Part shown: in pieces, positions 27,115 through 35,492 of the stretch
Position numbering within the stretch: the stretch's first letter is position 1
Layout: each line of letters opens with the position of its first letter
Assembly (NCBI GenBank): GCA_902712845.1
Contig: LR743504.1
Span: 470,001-534,000 of the forward strand
DNA length: 64,000 bases
Direction of reading: 5' to 3'
From: Methylobacterium bullatum
Lineage (GTDB): Bacteria > Pseudomonadota > Alphaproteobacteria > Rhizobiales > Beijerinckiaceae
The notes under the pieces: generated by a model
The model's input: only the letters and a program-made list of their open reading frames with translations
Told to the model about the DNA's origin: nothing
Database searches by the model: none
Position numbers and translations under genes: made by a program

Positions 27115-28440
27115 TCAGCTCCGCTTCAGGCGCGAGATCAGGTCGATGGGAGCCACGCTCTCGCGCTCGCCGCCGGAGCGCCGCTTGATCTCGACCTTGC
27201 CCTCGGCGAGTCCGCGCGGCCCCACCACGACCTGCCAGGGCAGGCCGATGAGGTCGGCGGTGGCGAATTTGGCGCCAGGACGCTCGTCACGGTCGTCGTA
27301 GAGCACCGTCAGGCCGCTGGCCTCGAGGTTGGACTGGATCTCGGCGCAGGCCGCATCGGTCGCCGCGTCGCCGGTCTTGAGGTTGATGAGGGCGACATCG
27401 AAGGGCGCCACGGAATCCGGCCAGATGATGCCGGCTTCGTCGTGCGAGGCTTCGATGATCGCCGCGACCAGCCGGCTCGGGCCGATGCCGTAGGAACCCA
27501 TATGCACGGGGCGGTCTACGCCGTCCGGCCCAGTGACCTTGGCACCCATGGCCTCGGAATACTTGGTGCCGAAGTAGAAGATGTGCCCGACCTCGATGCC
27601 GCGCGCGGCCATCTGCTTGTCCTCACCGACTTCGGCGAAGGCGGCGGGCTCATGCATCTCGGAGGTGGCGGCGTAGAGCGAGGTCCAGCGGTCCACCGTG
27701 CCCTGGAGGCCGGCGACGTCGTCGAAATCGGTGGTCACCGGCGGAACGTCGAAATCGAGATACTGCCTGTCGCAGAAGACCTCGCTCTCGCCGGTCTGGG
27801 CAAGGATAATGAACTCGTGGCTGAGATCGCCGCCGATCGGGCCGGTATCGGCGCGCATGGGGATCGCCTTGAGGCCGAGGCCGGCGAAGGTGCGCAGATA
27901 CGCCACGAACATCTTGTTGTAGGCGTGCCGGGCCGCCGCCTGATCGATATCGAACGAGTAGGCGTCCTTCATCAGGAATTCGCGGGAGCGCATGGTGCCG
28001 AAGCGCGGCCGCACCTCGTCACGGAACTTCCAGGAGATCTGGTAGAGGTTCTTCGGCAGGTCCTTGTAGGAGCGCACGCTGCCGCGGAAGATCTCGGTGA
28101 TCACTTCCTCGGCGGTGGGGCCGAACAGCATCTCGCGATCGTGCCGGTCGGAAATGCGCAGCATCTCCTTGCCGTAGGCCTCGTAGCGGCCGGATTCCTT
28201 CCACAACTCCGCCGACTGGATCGACGGCATCAGGAGTTCGATGGCGCCGGACCGGTCCTGCTCCTCGCGGACCACCGCGCAGACCCTGTTGAGCACGCGA
28301 AGACCCAGGGGCAGCCAGGCATAGATGCCCGCCGCTTCCTGACGGATCAGGCCGGCCCGCAGCATCAGGCGATGGGAGACGATCTCCGCCTCCTTGGGCG
28401 TCTCGCGCAGGGTCGGCAGGAAATAGCGGGAGAGACGCAT
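27115..28440 (-). CDS. proS: Prolyl-tRNA synthetase, short (type 2) form
   Basis: The 441-residue class II synthetase charges tRNA-Pro. Class II motifs are visible: the N-terminal [37 protein letters not shown], motif 2 [20 protein letters not shown], and the anticodon-binding C-terminal half ending [19 protein letters not shown]. The editing insertion domain between motifs 2 and 3, present in the ~570-residue E. coli enzyme, is missing, as is normal for alphaproteobacteria. Start 28440 is chosen over 28509 because family similarity begins exactly there. Part of the mce-DUF1467-proS-lolC-lolD run. Confidence 0.96.
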   Translation of the reverse strand: MRLSRYFLPTLRETPKEAEIVSHRLMLRAGLIRQEAAGIYAWLPLGLRVLNRVCAVVREEQDRSGAIELLMPSIQSAELWKESGRYEAYGKEMLRISDRHDREMLFGPTAEEVITEIFRGSVRSYKDLPKNLYQISWKFRDEVRPRFGTMRSREFLMKDAYSFDIDQAAARHAYNKMFVAYLRTFAGLGLKAIPMRADTGPIGGDLSHEFIILAQTGESEVFCDRQYLDFDVPPVTTDFDDVAGLQGTVDRWTSLYAATSEMHEPAAFAEVGEDKQMAARGIEVGHIFYFGTKYSEAMGAKVTGPDGVDRPVHMGSYGIGPSRLVAAIIEASHDEAGIIWPDSVAPFDVALINLKTGDAATDAACAEIQSNLEASGLTVLYDDRDERPGAKFATADLIGLPWQVVVGPRGLAEGKVEIKRRSGGERESVAPIDLISRLKRS

Positions 28441-28636
28441 CGGGGGCCCTGGATCGTTTTGGAGCGCGATCGTACCGCGCATCGTTGCGGGGCACACAAC
28501 ACATTGCATCGAGAAAAGACAAGCGCCGTGCGGGGTCGGGGAAGGCCCTCATGCTCACGGAACCGGGTCGCAGGGGGAAATGGAACTCAAACCCACCAAG
28601 TCTTGCAAAAAAACGCCAGGAATCATCTCCGAAGGC

Positions 28637-28665
28637 GTGACAATGCGCAATCCAGTTCCTATAAG
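28637..28665 (+). promoter_or_regulatory. Sigma-70-like promoter for a candidate small RNA
   Basis: GTGACA (28637-28642) and TATAAG (28660-28665) are separated by 17 bp, close to the housekeeping consensus. No ORF with a ribosome binding site follows; instead a terminator lies about 145 bp downstream (28791-28818). The match is by eye. Confidence 0.5.
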
Positions 28666-28671
28666 CGCCAC

Positions 28672-28819
28672 CGTGATGGTCGCGACGCCCGGAGAGGCAG
28701 CGCGAGGTCCGAGTCTCGGGAGGAAATTTCAGCCGCCACGCCGTCAGAAATGCGTGAGATAAAATAGGCTGACACGTCATCTGTCGTCTCAAAAGCAAGG
28801 CTCGCGCCTTGCTTTTTTT
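28672..28819 (+). ncRNA. Candidate trans-acting small RNA, ~145 nt
   Basis: Between the proS start and the DUF1467 stop there is a + strand interval bounded by a good promoter (28637-28665) and a hairpin plus T-run terminator (28791-28818). No gene on the + strand nearby would otherwise need that terminator. The interval holds a short stem (about CCGA/TCGG near 28709-28721) and an unpaired A/G-rich segment (GGGAGGAAATTTC) that could be an interaction site. I do not recognise it as SRP RNA, tmRNA or RNase P RNA. Confidence 0.45.
28791..28818. terminator. Intrinsic terminator, strongest on the + strand
   Basis: AAAAGCAAGG (28791-28800) pairs with CCTTGCTTTT (28807-28816) over a 6-nt loop; seven T's follow the G/C part on the + strand and four on the minus strand. 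It can end the minus-strand DUF1467 transcript or, more efficiently, a + strand RNA. Confidence 0.8.
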
Positions 28820-28882
28820 ATGGTCGAAGCAGATTCGCGGATATGGGTGCAGCCCGATCCGGCCCGTCACCGGATCGCTGCG

Positions 28883-29227
28883 CTACAGCCCCGACAACTC
28901 GAAGATCGGGATCACCACGAGAAACACGAGGCTGGCGAGCAACGTCGTCCAGATCGCCTTCTCGAGCAGACGCGGCGCCGCGGGCGCCCCTGGATCCTGC
29001 CCCGGCACGATCAGCGACGGGTCGGTCTCGACCTGATTGCGGAGCGGCAGGATGACGAAGAGCAGCGTCCACCACACCACGAAATACAGGGCGAAAGCCC
29101 CGAAAACCGTCAGCTTGAACAGCACCACGGCTAGAGCCGCCACGGCCGAGACGATGACGACCATGGTGGCCAGCGTGCGCCAGACCGTCGCCGAGACGGT
29201 CTGAACGAGGGCGCTCAGGCCGCTCAC
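28883..29227 (-). CDS. DUF1467 family membrane protein
   Basis: The 114-residue product has two or three membrane helices (about 16-38, 42-62 and 88-110). The middle segment YFVVWWTLLFVILPLRNQ followed by a short Pro-rich loop is typical of DUF1467. It starts with GTG overlapping the stop of the epimerase gene as GTGA, so translation is coupled. This mce-DUF1467-proS order is conserved in Rhizobiales. Function unknown. Confidence 0.87.
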   Translation of the reverse strand: MSGLSALVQTVSATVWRTLATMVVIVSAVAALAVVLFKLTVFGAFALYFVVWWTLLFVILPLRNQVETDPSLIVPGQDPGAPAAPRLLEKAIWTTLLASLVFLVVIPIFELSGL

Positions 29228-29628
29228 ACCTGCTCCAGCTCGACGAGGGTGCCGAGGAAGTCCTTGGGGTGAAGAAACAGCACCGGCTTGCCATGGGCGC
29301 CGATTTTCGGCTCGCCGGTGCCGAGGACGCGGGCGCCCTGGGCCTTCAGCTTGTCGCGGGCTGCGATGATGTCGTCCACCTCGTAGCAGACATGGTGCAC
29401 GCCGCCGTTCGGGTTGCGGTCCACGAAGTTCTCGATGGGCGAGCCCTCGCCTAGCGGCGACATCAGCTCGACCTTGCTGTTGGGCAGGTTCACGAAGACC
29501 ACCGTGACGCCGTGCTCCGGCTGCGGCAGGGGCTCGGTGACCGTGGCGCCGAGGGTGTCACGATAGATGGCACAGGCCGCGTCGAGGTCGCGCACGGCGA
29601 TGGCCACGTGGTTCAGGCGTCCGATCAT
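29224..29628 (-). CDS. mce: Methylmalonyl-CoA epimerase
   Basis: The 134-residue vicinal-oxygen-chelate protein interconverts (R)- and (S)-methylmalonyl-CoA, a step of propionyl-CoA and, in methylotrophs, ethylmalonyl-CoA/glyoxylate-regeneration metabolism. Visible features are MIGRLNHVAIAVRDLDAAC, the metal-ligand region NPNGGVHHVCYEVDDI, and the C-terminal PKDFLGTLVELEQV with the last metal-binding glutamate. It overlaps DUF1467 by four bases. Confidence 0.94.
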   Translation of the reverse strand: MIGRLNHVAIAVRDLDAACAIYRDTLGATVTEPLPQPEHGVTVVFVNLPNSKVELMSPLGEGSPIENFVDRNPNGGVHHVCYEVDDIIAARDKLKAQGARVLGTGEPKIGAHGKPVLFLHPKDFLGTLVELEQV

Positions 29629-29668
29629 GGTTTGCTCCCTCGTTTGGTTCTCGTGATCCTACCCATCC

Positions 29669-29783
29669 CCCTCATCCTGAGGTGCCGCACCAGCGGCCCG
29701 GAAGGAATCCTTCGGTGATCGCAACGCGCACTGGAGGACTTCTTCGAGGCCTTCGCTGCGCTCTGGACACCTCAGGATGAGGG
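29669..29783. repeat. 115-bp palindromic repeat, family copy B (rnj-mce spacer)
   Basis: A perfect 16-bp terminal inverted repeat, CCCTCATCCTGAGGTG at 29669-29684 and CACCTCAGGATGAGGG at 29768-29783, bounds a 115-bp element in the spacer between the stop of rnj and the start of mce. The inner part (GGAGGACTTCTTCGAGG) matches copy C but its partner arm is degraded. Related to copies A and C. Confidence 0.8.
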
Positions 29784-29830
29784 TGCGGGTCGGAAGGACG
29801 GGTTCATCCGCCGTTCCGCCCCCGCTTGTC

Positions 29831-31513
29831 TCACACCTCGACCACTTGAACGTGGCAAGCCGGCTTCTTGCCCCAGGCCTCGTTCACGGCGGAGCGGATC
29901 GCCCGGTCGACGGCCTTTTCCACGGCCTCGGCATCCTTGCGCTTCTGCTTCGACAGGCCGCTGAGTGTGCGTGTCACCGCCTCGACGGCGACGTCGAGCA
30001 TCGGCTGGCCATTCTTGCCGCGATTGGGCAGGCCCATAATGTCGATGGCCGGCTCGCCCAGAACTTCGCCCTGGACGTCGATGGCGATGGCCACCGACAC
30101 GACGCCGGATTGCGACAGCTTGCGCCGCTCGGGGATGGCGCGGTCCTTGGCGTCGATGAGGATGTTGCCATCCTTGAACAGTCGCCCGGCCTTCACGTGC
30201 TCGACGATCTCCGGCGTGCCGGGAGCGAGGCGCACGACGCTGCCGTTGCGGGCCTTGACCACATTGCTGACGCCCTGGGCGAGGGCGAAGCGGGCGTGCT
30301 CGTCGAGATGCAGCGCCTCGCCATGAACGGGGATCGCAGTCCTCGGCCGGGTCCAGGCGTACATCTCGGCCATCTCGTCGCGGCGGGGATGGCCCGAGAC
30401 GTGGACGAGCTTCGTCCGGTCGGTCACCACCTCAATGCCGGCATTGATCAGGTCGTTGATGATCGCGCCCACCGCCCGCTCGTTGCCGGGAATGGCGCGG
30501 GACGAGAAGATCACGCGGTCGCCCGCGGCCAGCGTGACGTCGGGATGATCGTCGCGGGAGACGCGGGCCAGCGCCGCGCGCTCCTCGCCCTGCGAGCCGG
30601 TGAGCAGGCAGACCACCTTGTCGCGGGGCAGGTAGCCGTAGCTGTCGGCGGAGCGGAAATCGGGAAGGCCGTCGAGGAAGCCGCATTCGCGGGCGACTCC
30701 GATGACCCGGTCCATGGCCCGCCCGACGGCAATGACCTCGCGGCCGCAATCGCGTGCCGCTTCGGCCACCGCCCGCATGCGGGCGACGTTGGAGGCGAAG
30801 GTGGTGACCGCGACCCGGTGAGGCGCCTCGGCGATGAGCTCACGCAGGGTGGCGGCGACCTCGGCCTCGCTCGGGCTGCGGCCCTCGCGCACGACGTTGG
30901 TCGAATCGCTGATCATGGCGAGGATGCCCTCGTCGCCCAGCTTGCGGAACGAGGCTTCCGAGGTGACGTCGCCGAGGATCGGCGTGGCGTCGAGCTTCCA
31001 ATCGCCCGTATGCAGGACGAGGCCGTGGGCGGTGCGGATGGCGACCGCGTTCGATTCCGGGATCGAGTGCGAGACCGGAACGTACTCGATCTCGAACGGA
31101 CCGACGGTCACCGGCTTGTGCGCGGCGATCTCGCGCAGGATCACCTTCGGCGCGCCCGGCTCGCTGAGGCGGCGCGCCTCGAGCAGGTTCTTGGCGAAGC
31201 GCGTGGCGTAGACCGGAGCCTTGAGCTTGGGCCACAACTCGCCGATGGCGCCGATATGGTCCTCGTGCGCATGGGTGATGAAGATGGCGAGGAGGTCGTC
31301 CTTGCGCTCCTCAATGAAGCTGAGATCGGGGAACATTAGGTCGATGCCCGGGAAGCCTTCTTCCCCGGCAAAGCCCATCCCGCAATCGACCATGATCCAT
31401 TTCCGGCGTTTCTCCGGCCCGAAGCCGTAGAGCGCCGCATTCATGCCGATCTCGCCCACGCCGCCGAGCGGCACGAAGACGAGTTCGTCTTGCCCTGTCG
31501 TCATCACTGTCAA
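29831..31513 (-). CDS. rnj: Ribonuclease J
   Basis: The 560-residue beta-CASP metallo-beta-lactamase nuclease has 5'-3' exonuclease and endonuclease activity in mRNA and rRNA maturation. The N-terminal LVFVPLGGVGEIGMN and the zinc motif THAHEDHIGAI (H81, H83, D85, H86) are intact; other motifs include VLHTGDWKLD and SDSTNVVREGRSPSE. The C-terminal ~100 residues form the usual dimerisation region. It is separated by three bases from birA, so it is read at the end of the nuo operon run. MTTGQDE three codons later is an alternative start. Confidence 0.95.
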   Translation of the reverse strand: MTVMTTGQDELVFVPLGGVGEIGMNAALYGFGPEKRRKWIMVDCGMGFAGEEGFPGIDLMFPDLSFIEERKDDLLAIFITHAHEDHIGAIGELWPKLKAPVYATRFAKNLLEARRLSEPGAPKVILREIAAHKPVTVGPFEIEYVPVSHSIPESNAVAIRTAHGLVLHTGDWKLDATPILGDVTSEASFRKLGDEGILAMISDSTNVVREGRSPSEAEVAATLRELIAEAPHRVAVTTFASNVARMRAVAEAARDCGREVIAVGRAMDRVIGVARECGFLDGLPDFRSADSYGYLPRDKVVCLLTGSQGEERAALARVSRDDHPDVTLAAGDRVIFSSRAIPGNERAVGAIINDLINAGIEVVTDRTKLVHVSGHPRRDEMAEMYAWTRPRTAIPVHGEALHLDEHARFALAQGVSNVVKARNGSVVRLAPGTPEIVEHVKAGRLFKDGNILIDAKDRAIPERRKLSQSGVVSVAIAIDVQGEVLGEPAIDIMGLPNRGKNGQPMLDVAVEAVTRTLSGLSKQKRKDAEAVEKAVDRAIRSAVNEAWGKKPACHVQVVEV

Positions 31514-31516
31514 ACC

Positions 31517-32464
31517 TCAAGCCGCCGTCGCGGCCGAACCCAAATGCACCTCGCCCGCCGTCACGGTCCGTCGCGTCCCATCATCCGATCGGACGACGAG
31601 CCGCCCCGCCTCGTCGATCGTCTCGAAAATTCCTTGCACGATCTCGCCGCCGATCCGCACCGAGACCGGTGCGCCAATTCCGGCGGCGTCGTCGAGCCAA
31701 AGCCGGCGGATCGATGAGAATCCGCCGCCCCGGCTCCAGAGTCGCGCTGCAGCGACGATCTCGTCCGACAGGTAATCGAACAGATCCTCGGCGCGCGTAT
31801 CGTGCGAACTCTGACTGAGGCTTGTCGCGGGATAAGGCAAGTCCTGCGGTGACGCGGCGACGTTGACGCCAAAGCCGATCACCGCAGATCTGCGCCCGCC
31901 GGGATGAGTCTCCGCTTCCAGAAGCAGACCCGCGAGCTTCGCGCCGGAGACCAGTACGTCGTTGGGCCATTTCAGGCGGAACGGGCTCGCGCCATCGACT
32001 TTCTCACCACGCACCTCATCCTGAAGCGCCGCGTCAGCGGCCTCGAAGGAGGGCTCCAGCTCGCGCGCGATCCGCTGGAGCCCTCCTTCGAGGCCTCCGC
32101 TGCGCTCCGGCGCATCAGGATGAGGTGGTTTGATGGATTGTTCAGCGTGAGATGGTCTGATCGTTCGCTTCAGAGCCGCGATCAGCGCGACGCCTGCGAC
32201 GAAACCCAAGCTCGGCACCTGGACCGGATCCACGTCCGAAACCGGCCAGAGCAGGCTGGCGGTGAGGTTGCCGGGCAGGGAGGCCCAGGTGCTTCCCCTG
32301 CGGCCACGCCCCGCCTCCTGCCTGAGCGCAACGACCCAGAGCGGCCCCCTCTCGCCCTGGCGCGCGAGTTCCATCGCCTGGGTATTGGTGGAGCCGAGGC
32401 TCTCGTGAACGTGAAGACGATGCCCGGCGGCCTTGGCCGCCTGGCCGAGGCGATATCCCGACAC
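31517..32464 (-). CDS. birA: Biotin-[acetyl-CoA carboxylase] ligase with a repeat-encoded insertion
   Basis: The 315-residue BirA lacks the N-terminal DNA-binding domain, so it is a ligase only. Biotinyl-AMP site motifs are ESLGSTNTQAMELA (21-34), GRGRRGSTWASLPGN (52-66) and RLKWPNDVLV (163-172), then KLAGLLLEAE and a C-terminal SH3-like domain. Residues ~103-161, between the helix ending ALKR and KWPND, are far longer than the few residues usual there. Residues ~114-152 of the insert (PHPDAPERSGGLEGGLQRIA onward) are encoded by a 116-bp palindromic repeat (32012-32127) whose two relatives lie in intergenic DNA. All active-site motifs are intact, so the enzyme is probably functional with a surface loop. 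It is 4 bp from nuoN and 3 bp from rnj. Confidence 0.93.
   Translation of the reverse strand: MSGYRLGQAAKAAGHRLHVHESLGSTNTQAMELARQGERGPLWVVALRQEAGRGRRGSTWASLPGNLTASLLWPVSDVDPVQVPSLGFVAGVALIAALKRTIRPSHAEQSIKPPHPDAPERSGGLEGGLQRIARELEPSFEAADAALQDEVRGEKVDGASPFRLKWPNDVLVSGAKLAGLLLEAETHPGGRRSAVIGFGVNVAASPQDLPYPATSLSQSSHDTRAEDLFDYLSDEIVAAARLWSRGGGFSSIRRLWLDDAAGIGAPVSVRIGGEIVQGIFETIDEAGRLVVRSDDGTRRTVTAGEVHLGSAATAA
32012..32127. repeat. 116-bp palindromic repeat, family copy C, inside birA
   Basis: The terminal inverted repeat is perfect over 13 bp (CACCTCATCCTGA at 32012-32024, TCAGGATGAGGTG at 32115-32127). A second, inner inverted repeat is perfect over 20 bp (32041-32060 against 32074-32093) with a 13-bp loop, so the whole element can fold into a long hairpin. 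It is in frame with birA and has no stop codon in that frame. Copies A (15381-15496) and B (29669-29783) have the same length and order of blocks. Confidence 0.88.
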
Positions 32465-32468
32465 AATC

Positions 32469-33911
32469 CTAGAACAGCGACTTGGCCGCGGCCCCCGCCG
32501 CGCTGACCAAAGGTGACGGCAGGAGGAAGAACAGCACCACCACCGCGCTCGACAGGCCCAGCACGATGCGCAGGCCCGGCGCCATGGTCTCGTAGGGGGC
32601 CTGGGGCTCGTCGAAATACATCACCTTGACGAGACGCAGATAATAGAACGCGCCGACCACGGAGGTGACGACACCGACGACCGCGAGACCGACGAGATCG
32701 GCCTTAATGGCGGCGGCGAAGACGTAGAACTTGCCGAAGAACCCGGCCAGCGGCGGAATGCCGGCAAGCGAGAACATCATCGCGGCAAGGCAGAAGGCCA
32801 GGACCGGATGCGTGCGCGAGAGACCGGAGAGGTCGTCCACCGTCTCGTACATCTGCCCGCCGCGTCGCAGGGACAGGAGCACGGCGAAGGCGCCGAGCGT
32901 CATGGCGAGATAGATGATCATGTAGATCACCACGCCGCGAATGCCCTCCTCCGAGGCGGCGGCGAGGCCGATCAGCGCGTAGCCGATATTGCCGATGGAG
33001 GAATAGGCCATCAGTCGCTTGATCGAGCGCTGCCCGATGGCGGCGAAGGAGCCGAGCGTCATCGAAGCGATGGCGACGAAGACGATGATCTGCTGCCAGA
33101 TCGCCGTGACGTCCGGGAAGGCGCCGATGAAGACCCGCACGGTCATGGCGATGGCGGCCATCTTCGGGGCGGAGGCGAAGAAGGCCGTCACGGGGGTGGG
33201 CGAGCCCTCGTAGACGTCGGGCGTCCACATGTGGAACGGCACGGCGGACATCTTGAAGGCGACGCCGGCGGCCACGAACACGATGCCGAGCACGATGCCG
33301 ATGCCGGCATTGTCGTTGAGCGCGGAGACGATGCCGGGGAAGGAGACCGTCCCGGTGAAGCCGTAGACCAGCGACGAGCCGTAGAGCAGCATGCCCGAAG
33401 ACAAGGCGCCGAGGACGAAGTATTTCAGCCCGGCTTCCGTCGATTTCAGGTTGTCGCGGTGGAAGGCGGCGATGACATAGGCCGCCAGGGACTGCAGTTC
33501 GAGGCCGAGATAGAGGGCGATCAGGTCGTTGGCCGAGGCCATCACCATCATGCCGATGGTGCAGAGCACGATCAGGATCGGGAACTCGAACCGGTCGATG
33601 CGCTCGCGCTGGAAATAGTCGCGCGAGAGCAGGATCGTGGCTGCCGAGCCGAGGAGGATCAGCGCCTTCATCACCTTCGAGAAATTGTCGACGATGAACG
33701 ACCCGTTGAGGGTCGTGATCTTCGCGCCCGACTGCGAAACGACCACGAAGAAGGCGAGGATCAGCAGGATGAGCGCGCCGACATTGACGGTCTCTACCGA
33801 ACGCTCGCCCCGGAAGGCGCCGTAGAGGATCAGCCCCAGCACGCCGATCGCGAGGATCAGCTCCGGCATCACCGGCGAAAGCGAGGGCAGGACGGCCTGG
33901 ATAGCGGTCAT
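32469..33911 (-). CDS. nuoN: NADH-quinone oxidoreductase subunit N
   Basis: The 480-residue membrane subunit of complex I is one of three antiporter-like proton channels. It has about 14 hydrophobic segments. SVPFHMWTPDVYEGSPTPVTAFFAS carries the family's VPFHxWxPDxYEGxPTPV motif with key lysines nearby. It is the last of the nuo genes, 13 bp after nuoM and 4 bp before birA. Confidence 0.96.
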   Translation of the reverse strand: MTAIQAVLPSLSPVMPELILAIGVLGLILYGAFRGERSVETVNVGALILLILAFFVVVSQSGAKITTLNGSFIVDNFSKVMKALILLGSAATILLSRDYFQRERIDRFEFPILIVLCTIGMMVMASANDLIALYLGLELQSLAAYVIAAFHRDNLKSTEAGLKYFVLGALSSGMLLYGSSLVYGFTGTVSFPGIVSALNDNAGIGIVLGIVFVAAGVAFKMSAVPFHMWTPDVYEGSPTPVTAFFASAPKMAAIAMTVRVFIGAFPDVTAIWQQIIVFVAIASMTLGSFAAIGQRSIKRLMAYSSIGNIGYALIGLAAASEEGIRGVVIYMIIYLAMTLGAFAVLLSLRRGGQMYETVDDLSGLSRTHPVLAFCLAAMMFSLAGIPPLAGFFGKFYVFAAAIKADLVGLAVVGVVTSVVGAFYYLRLVKVMYFDEPQAPYETMAPGLRIVLGLSSAVVVLFFLLPSPLVSAAGAAAKSLF

Positions 33912-33924
33912 CTGACGTAGACCT

Positions 33925-35445
33925 TCAGCGCGCGACGGGCGGAAGAACCGCCGCGGTCTGCGTGTTCGAGAGCGCGGTCTTCATGCTCTGCATCAGCGCC
34001 TCCGTGGAGGGGGCGAAGGTGTCGAGGATGGGCGCGGGATGCACGCCGTAATAGATCGTCAGGGCGACGAGCGGCGCGATGATGATCTTCTCCCGCAGGT
34101 CGAGATCGAGGATACCCTGAAGGTTGGGCTTCTCGAGCTTGCCGTAGATCACCCGGGCGTAGAGCCACAGGGCGTATCCGGCCGAGAGAATGATGCCGAA
34201 GACGGAGAAGAAGGCGACGGTGGGGTTGGCCTTGAAGGCCCCCATCATGGCCAGGAACTCGCCGACGAAGCCCGACGTGCCGGGCAGGCCGACATTGGCC
34301 ATGGTGAACACCATCATCGCCGCAGCATAGAGCGGCATGCGCTTCACGAGGCCGCCATAAGCCGCGATCTCGCGGGTGTGCATCCGGTCGTAGACCACGC
34401 CGACGCAGACGAAGAGCGCGCCCGAGACAATGCCGTGCGAGATCATCAGGAACAGGGCGCCCTGGATGCCCTGCTCGTTAAGGGTGAACAGGCCCAGCGT
34501 CACGAAACCCATATGCGCCACCGACGAATAGGCGATGAGCTTCTTGATGTCGGTCTGCATCAGCGCGATCAGCGACGTGAAGATGATCGCGATGACCGAG
34601 AGGGCGAAGACCATCGGCGCGAAATAGGCGCTGGCATCCGGGAACATCGGCAGCGAGATCCGGATGAAGCCGTAGCCGCCCATCTTGAGCAGGATACCGG
34701 CGAGGATCACCGAACCGGCGGTGGGCGCCTCCACGTGGGCATCGGGCAGCCAGGTATGGACCGGCCACATCGGCATCTTCACCGCGAAGGAGGCGAAGAA
34801 GGCGAGCCACAGCCAGTATTGCATGCCGACGGGGAAGCGGGTGTGCAGCAGGGTCGGGATGTCGGTGGTGCCGGCGTGCCAGTACATCGCCATGATGGCG
34901 AGGAGCATCAGCACCGAGCCGAGCAGGGTGTAGAGGAAGAACTTGAAGCTCGCGTAGATCCGGCGCTTGCCGCCCCAGATGCCGATGATGAGGAACATCG
35001 GGATCAGGCCAGCCTCGAAGAACAGGTAGAACAGCACGAGATCGAGGGCCTGAAACACGCCGATCATCGTCGTCTCGAGGACGAGGAAGGCGACGAAATA
35101 CTCCTTCACCCGCGTGTTCACCGAAAGCCACGACGCACCGATGCAGAACGGCATCAGAAACGTGGTGAGCAGGATCAGGGGCATCGAGAACCCGTCGACG
35201 CCGAGCTTGAACTTGATCGTCTCGGCGAGCCAGCCGTGGGTCTCCACGAGCTGGAAGCTCGACGTCGACGGATCGAACCGGCCCCAGGCCACCAGGCTGA
35301 GGAGGAATGTGACGATGGTGGTCGCGAGCGCGGCCCAGCGGGCATTGCGCTTCACGCTCTCGGATTCATCGCCGAGGGACAGGATGAAGGCCGCGCCGCA
35401 GAGCGGTACGATCAGCAGGCCTGAGAGAATGCCGAGGCCGAACAT
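33925..35445 (-). CDS. nuoM: NADH-quinone oxidoreductase subunit M
   Basis: The 506-residue antiporter-like subunit has about 14 membrane helices. The conserved channel segments [20 protein letters not shown] and [16 protein letters not shown] (discontinuous-helix regions) are intact, and the conserved glutamate and lysines for proton transfer lie in them. It is 47 bp downstream of nuoL. Confidence 0.97.
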   Translation of the reverse strand: MFGLGILSGLLIVPLCGAAFILSLGDESESVKRNARWAALATTIVTFLLSLVAWGRFDPSTSSFQLVETHGWLAETIKFKLGVDGFSMPLILLTTFLMPFCIGASWLSVNTRVKEYFVAFLVLETTMIGVFQALDLVLFYLFFEAGLIPMFLIIGIWGGKRRIYASFKFFLYTLLGSVLMLLAIMAMYWHAGTTDIPTLLHTRFPVGMQYWLWLAFFASFAVKMPMWPVHTWLPDAHVEAPTAGSVILAGILLKMGGYGFIRISLPMFPDASAYFAPMVFALSVIAIIFTSLIALMQTDIKKLIAYSSVAHMGFVTLGLFTLNEQGIQGALFLMISHGIVSGALFVCVGVVYDRMHTREIAAYGGLVKRMPLYAAAMMVFTMANVGLPGTSGFVGEFLAMMGAFKANPTVAFFSVFGIILSAGYALWLYARVIYGKLEKPNLQGILDLDLREKIIIAPLVALTIYYGVHPAPILDTFAPSTEALMQSMKTALSNTQTAAVLPPVAR

Positions 35446-35492
35446 CTAGCGGGCACTCCGATACGGGTTGGCGACCGTCATTGCGCGAGACA

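Noticed and set aside
28580..28762. 60-codon open frame in the proS-DUF1467 spacer
   Set aside because: No ribosome binding site, no helix or domain pattern, and it spans the promoter of the candidate small RNA.
27010..28767. Open frame of 585 codons on the + strand opposite proS
   Set aside because: Runs antisense through all of proS; amino acid composition is that of a GC-rich shadow frame.
28672..28819. SRP 4.5S RNA or RNase P RNA as identity of the candidate small RNA
   Set aside because: The conserved GGAAGCAGCC loop of SRP RNA and the P4 helix bases of RNase P RNA are not present.
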